Of a stretch of DNA of 46,330 nucleotides, positions 36,045 to 43,996 are shown piece by piece. Numbering within the stretch: the first letter of the stretch is position 1; each line of letters opens with the position of its first letter. The DNA is taken from positions 1 to 46,330 of the forward strand of contig CAIYKV010000020.1 in NCBI GenBank assembly GCA_903926855.1, read 5' to 3'. The translations under genes and the position numbers were made by a program. The notes beneath the pieces are model-generated. The model made no database searches, had not been told where the DNA came from, and saw nothing but the letters and a program-made list of their open reading frames with translations. The DNA comes from an uncultured Bacteroidota bacterium (GTDB lineage Bacteria > Bacteroidota > Bacteroidia > Chitinophagales > Chitinophagaceae).

Positions 36045-36908
36045 ATGCTTAAAAGATCAACTTTGCAATTACTTAGGTTTCCGTTTTCTTTTTTTTTAAT
36101 GCCTGTATTCTGGTTTGCCGTAAGCTCCTTACCGCATTTTGATATTGTTAGAATGATATTTATTTTTTGTATTATCCATTTATTGGTATACCCTTCCAGT
36201 AACGGATACAATAGTTATATGGACAGGGATACAGGTAGCATTGGAGGTCTGAAAAACCCTTTACCTCCCGAAAGGGAATTATTTTATGTAACAATTTCTA
36301 TGGATATTTTGGCAGTTGTATTATCCCTATTCGTATCTGGATTATTTGCTTTGCTACTTTCTATCTACATTATTTGTTCAAGGTTATATAGTTACCGGGG
36401 TATTCGATTGAAAAAATACCCGGTAATTGGTTATCTTATTGTAGTGATTAACCAGGGTGGGTTATTGTTTTTTATGGTGTATAGGGCAGTATCTTCCAGT
36501 TATATTGAATCCTTTCCTGCCGAAGCAATATTAGCAGCCTGCTTCCTGATAGGAGGTTTTTATCCTATCACTCAGATCTATCAGCATGAATCTGACAAAG
36601 CGGATGGTGTAAGGACCTTATCTATGTTGCTGGGCAAAAAGGGGACTTTTGTATTCTGTGCTGCGATGTATCTTTTAGCTTTTGCCTTCCTTTTTTCTTA
36701 TTATTGGGCTGAAGGGCAATTATATTTATTTTATATTTTACAAATCTTTTTTCTGCCTGTTTTGTTGTACTTCCTGCAATGGGCATGGAAAGTGTGGAAA
36801 GATCAGTCCCTGGCAGATTTTTCGCATACTATGCAAATGAATTGGCTGGCTTCGGCTTGTACCAATCTTGGATTCATCACAATTTTAATTATCAAATATT
36901 TTGGCTGA
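36045..36908 (+). CDS. UbiA-family prenyltransferase
   Basis: A 287-residue polytopic enzyme of the UbiA superfamily, which moves a prenyl chain from a polyprenyl diphosphate onto an aromatic or lipid acceptor. The first Asp-rich motif is NSYMDRDTG around residues 56-63 (Asp60, Asp62), and the second is HESDKADGVRTL at 181-192 (Asp184, Asp187). Both are needed for Mg-diphosphate binding and look intact. Eight or nine membrane helices. It overlaps the type III polyketide synthase start by eight bases, so the two are translationally coupled. Its acceptor is probably the polyketide or an intermediate, but this is inference; some UbiA members act in other pathways. Confidence 0.9.
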   Translation: MLKRSTLQLLRFPFSFFLMPVFWFAVSSLPHFDIVRMIFIFCIIHLLVYPSSNGYNSYMDRDTGSIGGLKNPLPPERELFYVTISMDILAVVLSLFVSGLFALLLSIYIICSRLYSYRGIRLKKYPVIGYLIVVINQGGLLFFMVYRAVSSSYIESFPAEAILAACFLIGGFYPITQIYQHESDKADGVRTLSMLLGKKGTFVFCAAMYLLAFAFLFSYYWAEGQLYLFYILQIFFLPVLLYFLQWAWKVWKDQSLADFSHTMQMNWLASACTNLGFITILIIKYFG

Positions 36909-37989
36909 AATCATTTCCATAGCAACAGCGGTACCCAGGTATTGTCACCGGCAGGCTGATATTTTTCAATTTATGCAAAAAAGCTACCAGCTATCTGATG
37001 AGGATACCAGGCGGTTGAAATTTTTATACGATCATAGTGGAATCAATACCCGGTATTCTGTGGTACCCGATTATGGAAACTTAGTTACTGAAGAAAACAC
37101 CCGCTTTATTCCTGTGGGAGAACCTGCTGTATTTCCCTCTTTGGAAAAAAGAATGGAAATATACCATCGGGAATCTGTGATACTATCCGCTGATGCAATC
37201 AGGCAATGCATTCAAGGCAGAATTTCCCCTGGGCAGATAACCCATCTGATTACCGTTAGTTGTACGGGGATGAGTGCGCCCGGGTTAGATCTCCAGTTAT
37301 TGCAGGAACTTTCTCTTTCTCCTGATATTTTCAGAACCTCCGTTAATTTTATGGGTTGTTATGCTGCAATACATGCATTGAAGCTGGCAAAAATGATTTG
37401 TGATAGCACGGTAAATGCAAATGTTGTGATTGTTGCAACAGAATTATGTACACTTCATTTTCAACAGGCGTTTACTCCTGATAATGCAGCCAGCAGTTTA
37501 TTATTTTCGGATGGATCTGCGGCCGTTTTTGTATCTAATTGCTTAGTATCAGACAATGCTTTATCCATCAGGGGATTTTATTCGCATGTAACTTCCAAAG
37601 GTGAAAAGGATATGGCTTGGGAACTGAGTAGTCATGGATTTTTAATGACTTTAAGCGGATATGTACCCCAGTTGATTCAGGAAGATATTAACCAGTTAGT
37701 GGAAAAAGCAGTTTCAGCTAATGGGATTCAGCTTTCGGAAATTACAAAATGGTGTATTCATCCTGGCGGGAAACGAATATTGGATCTTATTCAGAAACAA
37801 TTATCACTTTCTGATAAGGATCTTTATGATTCAAGAGAAATATTGTACCAATATGGTAATATGTCATCCCCAACAGTGCTTTTTGTATTAAAAAAAATAC
37901 TGGATCAGACTGACACAATACACGACAAAATATTGGGAATGGCTTTTGGACCAGGATTAACCATGGAAACTTTTATAGCAGAAAGATGA
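36901..37989 (+). CDS. Type III polyketide synthase
   Basis: A 362-residue chalcone/stilbene-synthase-like enzyme that condenses malonyl-CoA units onto an acyl-CoA starter. The catalytic triad appears intact: Cys153 in NFMGCYAAIHALKLA, His287 in WCIHPGGKRIL, and Asn320 in YGNMSSPTVLF. VSCTGMSAPGLD (119-130) and the C-terminal GMAFGPGLTMET are also typical. The start is TTG at 36901; the next ATG would remove the conserved N-terminal strand ISIATAVPRY. It overlaps UbiA upstream and the methyltransferase downstream (ATGA), so the set is one operon. Alkylresorcinol or alkylpyrone formation is plausible; the starter length is unknown. Confidence 0.95.
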   Translation: MAEIISIATAVPRYCHRQADIFQFMQKSYQLSDEDTRRLKFLYDHSGINTRYSVVPDYGNLVTEENTRFIPVGEPAVFPSLEKRMEIYHRESVILSADAIRQCIQGRISPGQITHLITVSCTGMSAPGLDLQLLQELSLSPDIFRTSVNFMGCYAAIHALKLAKMICDSTVNANVVIVATELCTLHFQQAFTPDNAASSLLFSDGSAAVFVSNCLVSDNALSIRGFYSHVTSKGEKDMAWELSSHGFLMTLSGYVPQLIQEDINQLVEKAVSANGIQLSEITKWCIHPGGKRILDLIQKQLSLSDKDLYDSREILYQYGNMSSPTVLFVLKKILDQTDTIHDKILGMAFGPGLTMETFIAER

Positions 37990-38687
37990 TTTCATTACAA
38001 TATCGATCAAATACCAAAGAGTTACTTGACAGGGATGACATTCCATTTCCGGATATTAAACGGAATATGGAAGAGTTAAATACGATTAATACTTTATTGG
38101 GGGGACATTCCATTACCGTAAAAGGTTTTGCTATATTGGCTGAAGACCGGGAAAAAATCACCGTTTGTGAAATGGGATGTGGGGGAGGAGATAATCTGGT
38201 GGCAATTGCTAATTGGTGCAGAAAAAATCGCATAGAGCTATACTGCATTGGTATTGATATAAAAAAAGAATGTATTGATGTAGCAAAAGGGCAACAGCAA
38301 TTGAATGGAAAATCTGAATGGATTGTTGCTGATTATGAAAAAGTCGTTTTTTCAGAGAAACCGGATATTATTTTTTCGAGTCTTTTTTGTCATCACTTTA
38401 CAAACGAAGCGCTTATTAAACAATTACATTGGATGCGTGAAAACTCGGGAATAGGTTTTTTTATCAATGACCTTCATCGAAACGGGCTTGCTTATTATTC
38501 TATCCGGATTCTTACTTTATTGTTTTCCTCTTCTTACCTGGTTAAGAATGATGCGCCCTTGAGCGTGGCTCGAGGTTTTCGTAGTAATGAATGGATACAG
38601 CTTTGTAAAAATGCAGGTATTGACCATGTAAAGGTTGAATGGCAATGGGCTTTTCGTTACCTGATATTGTATGCACATGGAGCATAA
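37986..38687 (+). CDS. Class I SAM-dependent methyltransferase
   Basis: A 233-residue methyltransferase with SAM-binding motif I TVCEMGCGGGDN (59-70) followed by the acidic strand YCIGIDIKKECIDVA and DYEKV-type motif II. The start overlaps the polyketide synthase stop in an ATGA arrangement, and the FAD enzyme overlaps its 3' end. It probably methylates the polyketide ring at O or C. A less likely alternative is a carboxyl methyltransferase acting on a co-substrate. The C-terminal part (residues 165-233) is not motif-rich. Confidence 0.88.
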   Translation: MISLQYRSNTKELLDRDDIPFPDIKRNMEELNTINTLLGGHSITVKGFAILAEDREKITVCEMGCGGGDNLVAIANWCRKNRIELYCIGIDIKKECIDVAKGQQQLNGKSEWIVADYEKVVFSEKPDIIFSSLFCHHFTNEALIKQLHWMRENSGIGFFINDLHRNGLAYYSIRILTLLFSSSYLVKNDAPLSVARGFRSNEWIQLCKNAGIDHVKVEWQWAFRYLILYAHGA

Positions 38688-39825
38688 GCAAATAAAATAT
38701 GATTGCGACTTGGGTATTATAGGGGGTGGACTGGCAGGACTTACCCTTGCTATTCAGGCAGCAAATGCCGGGTATCGGGTACTGTTATTTGAAAAGGAGA
38801 CTTATCCGTTTCATAAAGTTTGTGGAGAGTATATCAGCCAGGAAAGCAGGAAATTCCTTGAATCATGCGGAATTCCGCTGGATGATTGGGGATTGCCCTG
38901 TATAAATACGTTATCGATTTCTGATACCTATGGAAATGGGTATTCATTCCAACTTCCACTTGGCGGTTTTGGAGTAAGCCGCTTTAAACTGGATAATGTT
39001 TTATATGAAAAGGCAGTTAAAAAAGGCGTTACTGTAATTACAGATTGCAAGGTGAATGATATCCTTTTTGTGGAAGATCATTTTCTTATTCAAACCAAAG
39101 GCGCTACTTATATTACGAAACTGGCAGCCGGCTGTTTTGGAAAAAGAAGCAATATTGATATAAAATGGGCCAGAGAATTTACAAAATCAAAACCCGGAAA
39201 ATTAAATAATTATATTGGAGTGAAATACCATATCCGATATAATCATCCTTCAGATACAATTGTTTTGCACAATTTCAAGGATGGGTATTGTGGCATGTCG
39301 CGGGTAGAGGATGGAATTTCCTGTTTATGCTATCTTACTACTGCAGAAAACCTACGGTTATCCGGGAATTCTATCCCGGTGATGGAAGAAACTATTTTGG
39401 CAAAAAATCCTTTGTTAAAGAAAATATTTAACGAAGCCGGTCACTTGTATCCAGGTCCGATAACCATTTCTCAAGTAAGTTTTCAGTATAAAAAGCAAAT
39501 AGAAAATCATGTGATCATGCTCGGCGATGCGGCAGGGATGATTACTCCATTATGTGGAAATGGGATGAGTATGGCCATGCATTCGGCAAAGATCGCTTTT
39601 GAAAACATTCAATTATTCTTATCCCGCAAAATCAGCAGGGCCGAACTCGAGAACCAGTATACAAAGCAATGGCAGGCTCATTTTGCGATGAGAACACGGG
39701 TGGGGAGATGGGTGCAATCTTTATTTGGAGGACATACAACTACTTTCTTATTTTTAAAACTGATGCATCGGTTTCCCATATTGGCGAAAAAGCTTATTTC
39801 GTTAACTCATGGGAAAGAATTTTGA
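38671..39825 (+). CDS. FAD-dependent oxidoreductase (geranylgeranyl reductase/monooxygenase type)
   Basis: A 384-residue flavoprotein. The N-terminal Rossmann motif is GIIGGGLAGLTLA (15-27), followed by KVCGEYIS (49-56), typical of the geranylgeranyl-reductase-like branch. The second FAD motif is VIMLGDAAGMITPLCGNGMSMAM (281-303). The usual ADG-R-S element is replaced by AAGCFGKRS (152-160), which loses the acidic residue. It overlaps the methyltransferase by 17 bases (or 11 if the second ATG at 38677 is used). In related polyketide operons such enzymes hydroxylate the ring to a quinol; alternatively it might reduce the prenyl chain added by UbiA. Confidence 0.9.
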   Translation: MHMEHKQIKYDCDLGIIGGGLAGLTLAIQAANAGYRVLLFEKETYPFHKVCGEYISQESRKFLESCGIPLDDWGLPCINTLSISDTYGNGYSFQLPLGGFGVSRFKLDNVLYEKAVKKGVTVITDCKVNDILFVEDHFLIQTKGATYITKLAAGCFGKRSNIDIKWAREFTKSKPGKLNNYIGVKYHIRYNHPSDTIVLHNFKDGYCGMSRVEDGISCLCYLTTAENLRLSGNSIPVMEETILAKNPLLKKIFNEAGHLYPGPITISQVSFQYKKQIENHVIMLGDAAGMITPLCGNGMSMAMHSAKIAFENIQLFLSRKISRAELENQYTKQWQAHFAMRTRVGRWVQSLFGGHTTTFLFLKLMHRFPILAKKLISLTHGKEF

Positions 39826-39844
39826 AAAATAAAAGCCAGATAAT

Positions 39845-40291
39845 ATGTTTAGCGAAGATATTGCCCTGCTATTTGAGCGGGATATACAAAAAATAAAGAA
39901 TGAGATGCTAGCCTATCCTCAGCAGGATAAACGATGGGAACTGGTTCCAGGAATTAGTAATTCAGGAGGTAATCTTTGTCTTCATTTACTGGGTAACCTT
40001 CAGTACTATATTGGGGCTGTGCTAGGCAAAAGCGGATATACCAGAAACAGACCGGAGGAGTTTAGCCTCAAAAATGTACCGGAAACAGAACTGGTGGCTT
40101 CGATAGACCGAACGTTATTGATTGTTGCCCAAACTATTCGGGCATTGGATATGGATAGCCTTGAAACCCAATATCCAGAAAAAGTATTTGATTATGCTAT
40201 GACGGTACAGTACTTTCTTTTACATTTACTGGCACATCTTAGCTATCATCTCGGACAGATCAATTATCATAGAAGAATAGTAACTGCCTGA
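39845..40291 (+). CDS. DinB-like four-helix protein
   Basis: A 148-residue member of the DinB/YfiT-like metal-binding superfamily (DUF1572 type). Histidines that fit the usual metal triad are in GGNLCLHLLGNLQYY (near residue 47) and LLAHLSYHLGQINYHRR at the C-terminus. These proteins bind a divalent metal and often carry out thiol transfer in bacillithiol or mycothiol metabolism. It starts 19 bases after the FAD gene, so it may be the last gene of the polyketide operon, perhaps in detoxification, although that is only inferred. Confidence 0.85.
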   Translation: MFSEDIALLFERDIQKIKNEMLAYPQQDKRWELVPGISNSGGNLCLHLLGNLQYYIGAVLGKSGYTRNRPEEFSLKNVPETELVASIDRTLLIVAQTIRALDMDSLETQYPEKVFDYAMTVQYFLLHLLAHLSYHLGQINYHRRIVTA

Positions 40292-40378
40292 TTGAATGTA
40301 GCAGCGTTGTTTTATATGGGAAAGTGACAAAATACTTTATCTTTAAAATAATTTCTACAAGGAACAAACCAGGATTGT

Positions 40379-40720
40379 ATGATTCACTTTGATTTTGAAA
40401 ACGTAAACAGACATCTGGATGGGGATAAGCAACTTATTCAGACATTTCTGTCCCTGGTTATCAGCGAATTGCCAAAGTACAATCAGGAACTTACCAAATA
40501 TTTACTGGAGGAGAATCTGAGCCAGATCAAGCAAATGGGACATAAACTCAAAGGTACCTGCCTGTCTGCCGGGTTATCAGAACTTACCCAAATAGCTATA
40601 GAAATCAATCACCTTACAGAATTCAATGCCACAATTATTAAAGAATTGTTGAGCAGGACAAAGAATGAAATTGACACCGTTTTGCCGCTACTACAAAACA
40701 AAAGAGATGAATTAATCTAG
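40379..40720 (+). CDS. Orphan histidine phosphotransfer (Hpt) protein
   Basis: A 113-residue Hpt domain, a four-helix bundle that relays phosphate in multi-step phosphorelays. The phosphorylated histidine is His55 in KQMGHKLKGTCLSAGL. No histidine kinase or response regulator is nearby, so its partners are elsewhere. The 87-base gap before it contains a TATCTTTA sequence that could be a -7 box. Its stop codon overlaps a small minus-strand ORF by four bases. Confidence 0.85.
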   Translation: MIHFDFENVNRHLDGDKQLIQTFLSLVISELPKYNQELTKYLLEENLSQIKQMGHKLKGTCLSAGLSELTQIAIEINHLTEFNATIIKELLSRTKNEIDTVLPLLQNKRDELI

Positions 40721-40974
40721 TGTATTGTTTCAGATTCCTCTTTATCTACACTTATCAACTTATAGGAAACCGAGTTTTTAGCGAAGGAGATCAGAAATTC
40801 TGTACCTATATATTTACCTCGGTATTCATACAAACATATATGCGTTCCCTCGTCTTCCATCTGACCTATGATCGTATTTTCAGTCAGGTTAAAACTATAG
40901 GTAATCCGCTGTTTGCTATCAGCAAATGACCTGCTTTTATGCTTGGTAAGGTATTCGAAATTACTTTTCTTCAA
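40717..40974 (-). CDS. Small hypothetical protein
   Basis: An 85-residue ORF with a balanced composition and no recognisable domain. It is rich in Lys, Glu and Ser, with a KQRITYSFNLTENTIIGQ stretch that could be a small beta-sheet. Only a TTG start (40974) is available, as there is a TAA three codons upstream. It converges with the Hpt gene with a four-base overlap and diverges from the next small ORF. It may be real, but the evidence is the composition only. Confidence 0.45.
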   Translation of the reverse strand: MKKSNFEYLTKHKSRSFADSKQRITYSFNLTENTIIGQMEDEGTHICLYEYRGKYIGTEFLISFAKNSVSYKLISVDKEESETIH

Positions 40975-40994
40975 AGCCGTAAATTAATGTGAAA

Positions 40995-41240
40995 ATGAAA
41001 ACCGTTACTTATACAAGTGCTGGCAGAAAGAAGTTAAGGCATCTAAGTTACGGAACTTGTTTGGGTTTTGCCGGCAAAAGCTACAGGAAGAAGAATGGAC
41101 TTGGTATTGTAAAACCGGTTATACAGGTACAGAATTCAACCCTTGATACCCTGCTTCCAAGAGATAATTGCCTGATTAATTTATATAAAGGTGTTTATTC
41201 CTTTCTAATAATGCTTGCATTTCTAAAATATACGCTGTAA
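40995..41240 (+). CDS. Doubtful small ORF
   Basis: An 81-residue ORF from ATG 40995 with a basic N-terminal half (RKKLRHLSYGTCLGFAGKSYRKK) and a hydrophobic C-terminus (YSFLIMLAFLKYTL) that could be one membrane helix. I recognise no family. The promoter -33 and -7 elements of the next gene overlap its 3' end. It fills a gap of about 290 bases, so it could be spurious. Confidence 0.3.
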   Translation: MKTVTYTSAGRKKLRHLSYGTCLGFAGKSYRKKNGLGIVKPVIQVQNSTLDTLLPRDNCLINLYKGVYSFLIMLAFLKYTL

Positions 41241-41245
41241 CTTTT
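41215..41245 (+). promoter_or_regulatory. Promoter of the DoxX-like gene
   Basis: TTGC (41215-41218), 19 bases, then TAACTTTT (41238-41245), one base from TAnnTTTG. The start codon of the DoxX-like gene is 22 bases further. Confidence 0.5.
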
Positions 41246-41266
41246 AGCAACTAAACCCGTTTTTTT

Positions 41267-41677
41267 ATGAAGCATTATCATCCTGTTTCCAGGGTCGCTA
41301 TCTATCTCCTGGCGGTTGTACTTATCTTATTTGGTATTTTATATTTTGTCAATGCCAGGGATATGATGGTATACATACCTTATTCTTTACCCGGTGGTAT
41401 TCTCTGGGCTTATTTGGTTGGGGCAGCATTCGTTCTGGTAGGAGTTTCATTTATTACTAATCGCATGGTTAAATTTTCGGGATACCTGCTGGCCATACTC
41501 CTTTTCATTTTTGTATTTATTATCCATCTCCCCAATTATCTTGATGCTGGAACCCGGGAAATGAGGTCAATGGCATTGATCAATCTGCTAAAAGATACGG
41601 CTATTGCCGGTTTTGCCATGCATATCGCTGCAGGAGCACATCACCAGCAGTTACATCTTGAAGAAGAAAGCGACTAG
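41267..41677 (+). CDS. DoxX-like membrane protein
   Basis: A 136-residue protein with four hydrophobic helices (around residues 8-28, 45-60, 68-88 and 105-125), matching the size and layout of the DoxX/DoxD-like family. The loop NARDMMVYIPYSLPGG is the most distinctive part. The C-terminus is His- and Glu-rich (AAGAHHQQLHLEEE). Function unknown; a small membrane protein of redox or stress response is possible but not shown. It converges with the glycosidase-like gene. Confidence 0.75.
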   Translation: MKHYHPVSRVAIYLLAVVLILFGILYFVNARDMMVYIPYSLPGGILWAYLVGAAFVLVGVSFITNRMVKFSGYLLAILLFIFVFIIHLPNYLDAGTREMRSMALINLLKDTAIAGFAMHIAAGAHHQQLHLEEESD

Positions 41678-41831
41678 CTTTCTGGATCATAGGGGATAGA
41701 TTCGAGCATAGATTAGCTGATCAACAGGTAACCTGGTTTGATTGGTACATGTATTCATTGAGCATACAATAGCGGCAAAATAATAACAGGGTATACAGGA
41801 ATCAGGTGCAATTTGAGTAGGATATTACTGC

Positions 41832-43985
41832 TTATTCAATGGAAAACCAGGTATACGATTCCGGAGCAATACTAACCGTTAGTTGTATGGTGTAATTGCG
41901 ATCAAGTACATATTTTCTGGCAATGGATTCTTTCTCTCTAACCAGGGCGGTTGTTGTTAGTCCAGTATAATATAAGGGTAAACTTATCGTACGTGTTATT
42001 TTTTCTTTGAGTGGATTATACAATAGCACAAAACCTTTTGTTTTTAGGTTCGGATTAACATGTAGTATTCCATCCCAGTCTCTTCCATCTGCTCTCCGAA
42101 GATGAATAATATCAGCATTGAGAATTTCGCGGTATTTTTTGTACCAGCTTATTGTATTACTAACTACCTGTTTGGTTAGTGCATTATCAAACAGTCTGGG
42201 GCCCCGATAGCAGGCTTGCACTCCTGCACCATAATATTCTACCATTAATTGTTGGTAATCTGCCAGATGCTCTGAGAGTGGTTCCAGAACGGCTTCGGGT
42301 CCTCCGCCCTGGTATTTGGTTAAGGGCACAAAACCCCAACCCATTGAGGGCGTTTTCTCCCATGTGCCATCAAAAATATTCTGGCGGTTTAATATTTTTT
42401 GCTGTTCCCTTGATAAAGAAAAATTTACTTCCCGGTAACCGATACCTGTTTTATTGGTTCCATCTAAAAAATACCAATCAGGGGCATTCACATAAATACC
42501 CTGCTGATTACACCAATGATAGAGTTCTTTTTGCAACTCCATTTGTTTCCATTGTGAGTCATCTAACCCTGTATGACCCGGGTGTTTGGTAGAGGCACAT
42601 ACATCACCCGGATAAGGGCCATCATTTTCAAATAAATCGAAACCGGTTTTACTCAGAAAGTATTTTAATCCGGCTATATAAGCCAATCCCCATTTACTAC
42701 CCATACAGGGGGCATTACCAAAAAATGCAGCTGCATCTGGTTTTCCGGTTACCGGATCTATCACATCATCCTCATCGCTGATTTTTCTGGAACTAAAAAG
42801 AGAATACCCACCAATCAATATATTTTTTTGATGCGCATAGTCTGAAAGCTTTTTCCAACGGAAGATATTGGCGGCTGAAGTATCTTCCATATTGCAATGA
42901 CTACCAAAACTAAGAATTACAGCTTCATATCCGGTTGCTGCGCATTGATCAACTGCTTTTTTTACCTCATCATCGTTTTGGCTTATCAAATGCATGAATA
43001 TTGGGTTTTCGCTTGTCCAGGGAGCAACCGTACGATACATTTTCCGAATCGCCAGGCCCCTTCTTTCACGGTCATAACTATCCATTAATAATTCATGTGT
43101 CCTTACTGATTGAAATACCTCGCCGGACTTAAGAACAATTCCTTTCATCTTTTCAGGGTATACTTCCAGTACGCAGGGTGTTTCATAATTATAATTTACC
43201 TGCGAAGTATAGGTCTTGTCTGTTTCCCAATGTGTTGTCTGGTCGCTGATATCATACCGCATGGCATTGTTAAATGCATAGTTGGTTTCTACATAAATTC
43301 CATGTTGTTTTTTCATTTGCTCGGGAGTGCCAACTACTGCACTTTCTTCCTCCACCAATCCCAATACTTCATTCACCACCCGATTGAGGGTAATACTATG
43401 GCCCGACTGGTTATGAATTGAAACCCATTTGATCATTAATGGAATCCCATCGTATAGTTCATAATGAACAGCTACTTGCAAGTCTTTTAAAGAGATAAGG
43501 GAAGATCTATATAGGAATGTGATCGTTTTACCAGTGGCCTGTTTTCTTATTTTTTGATCCCTTGTTTTCCAATGAATAAATGGTTGCAAATCTTCTATCT
43601 GATAGCTGACAAAATGAAAATCACTATCTGCGGAACTGAATTTTCCGATCCAATCTTTCATTAAATAGGCTTTTTCTGCCTGCCCATACACACCACCAAT
43701 ATTATATGTTTTTTGATCAATGGTAATCATTGCTTCTGGTTTAATAGCCCGAAGTAGCTGTTGACCATTGACCAGGTTAGAATAATCGATGCAACTGATA
43801 TTGGGTTGTATACGAAACACTCTTTTCAGAAGCCCATTGTTGAGAATGATTTCTTTTTTGTCTGAGCTTGGGTAAATAGCCGCTTTTGTTACAACAGGAT
43901 TTACCAGCCAATCCTGGGAAATGGCAGGGGTTATCAGAAAATTTACTGATAAAAGGAGGCAAACAAAATATTTTCTTAGTAACAT
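41832..43985 (-). CDS. Large secreted glycosidase-like protein (GH36/clan GH-D-like)
   Basis: A 717-residue exported protein with a signal peptide ending near AISQ. The N-terminal 300 residues look like a beta-sandwich (NGLLKRVFRIQPN, WVSIHNQSGHSITLNRVV), as in GH36 and GH97 enzymes. A TIM-barrel-like part follows. FDLFENDGPYPGDVC at 449-463 resembles the nucleophile loop of clan GH-D (Asp455 would be the nucleophile). The C-terminal part is a beta domain with GFVLLYNPL. I do not recognise the exact family; alpha-galactosidase-type activity is the best guess. It follows the GH29 gene by 11 bases. Confidence 0.75.
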   Translation of the reverse strand: MLLRKYFVCLLLSVNFLITPAISQDWLVNPVVTKAAIYPSSDKKEIILNNGLLKRVFRIQPNISCIDYSNLVNGQQLLRAIKPEAMITIDQKTYNIGGVYGQAEKAYLMKDWIGKFSSADSDFHFVSYQIEDLQPFIHWKTRDQKIRKQATGKTITFLYRSSLISLKDLQVAVHYELYDGIPLMIKWVSIHNQSGHSITLNRVVNEVLGLVEEESAVVGTPEQMKKQHGIYVETNYAFNNAMRYDISDQTTHWETDKTYTSQVNYNYETPCVLEVYPEKMKGIVLKSGEVFQSVRTHELLMDSYDRERRGLAIRKMYRTVAPWTSENPIFMHLISQNDDEVKKAVDQCAATGYEAVILSFGSHCNMEDTSAANIFRWKKLSDYAHQKNILIGGYSLFSSRKISDEDDVIDPVTGKPDAAAFFGNAPCMGSKWGLAYIAGLKYFLSKTGFDLFENDGPYPGDVCASTKHPGHTGLDDSQWKQMELQKELYHWCNQQGIYVNAPDWYFLDGTNKTGIGYREVNFSLSREQQKILNRQNIFDGTWEKTPSMGWGFVPLTKYQGGGPEAVLEPLSEHLADYQQLMVEYYGAGVQACYRGPRLFDNALTKQVVSNTISWYKKYREILNADIIHLRRADGRDWDGILHVNPNLKTKGFVLLYNPLKEKITRTISLPLYYTGLTTTALVREKESIARKYVLDRNYTIQLTVSIAPESYTWFSIE

Positions 43986-43996
43986 GCGCAGAATAA

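Noticed and set aside
41678..41831. Possible terminator between DoxX-like and GH-D-like genes
   Set aside because: Only a short GGTAACC palindrome is visible, with no T-run or long stem.
42179..42592. 137-residue plus-strand ORF
   Set aside because: It lies opposite the GH-D-like gene and has no recognisable domain or start signal; treated as a shadow frame.
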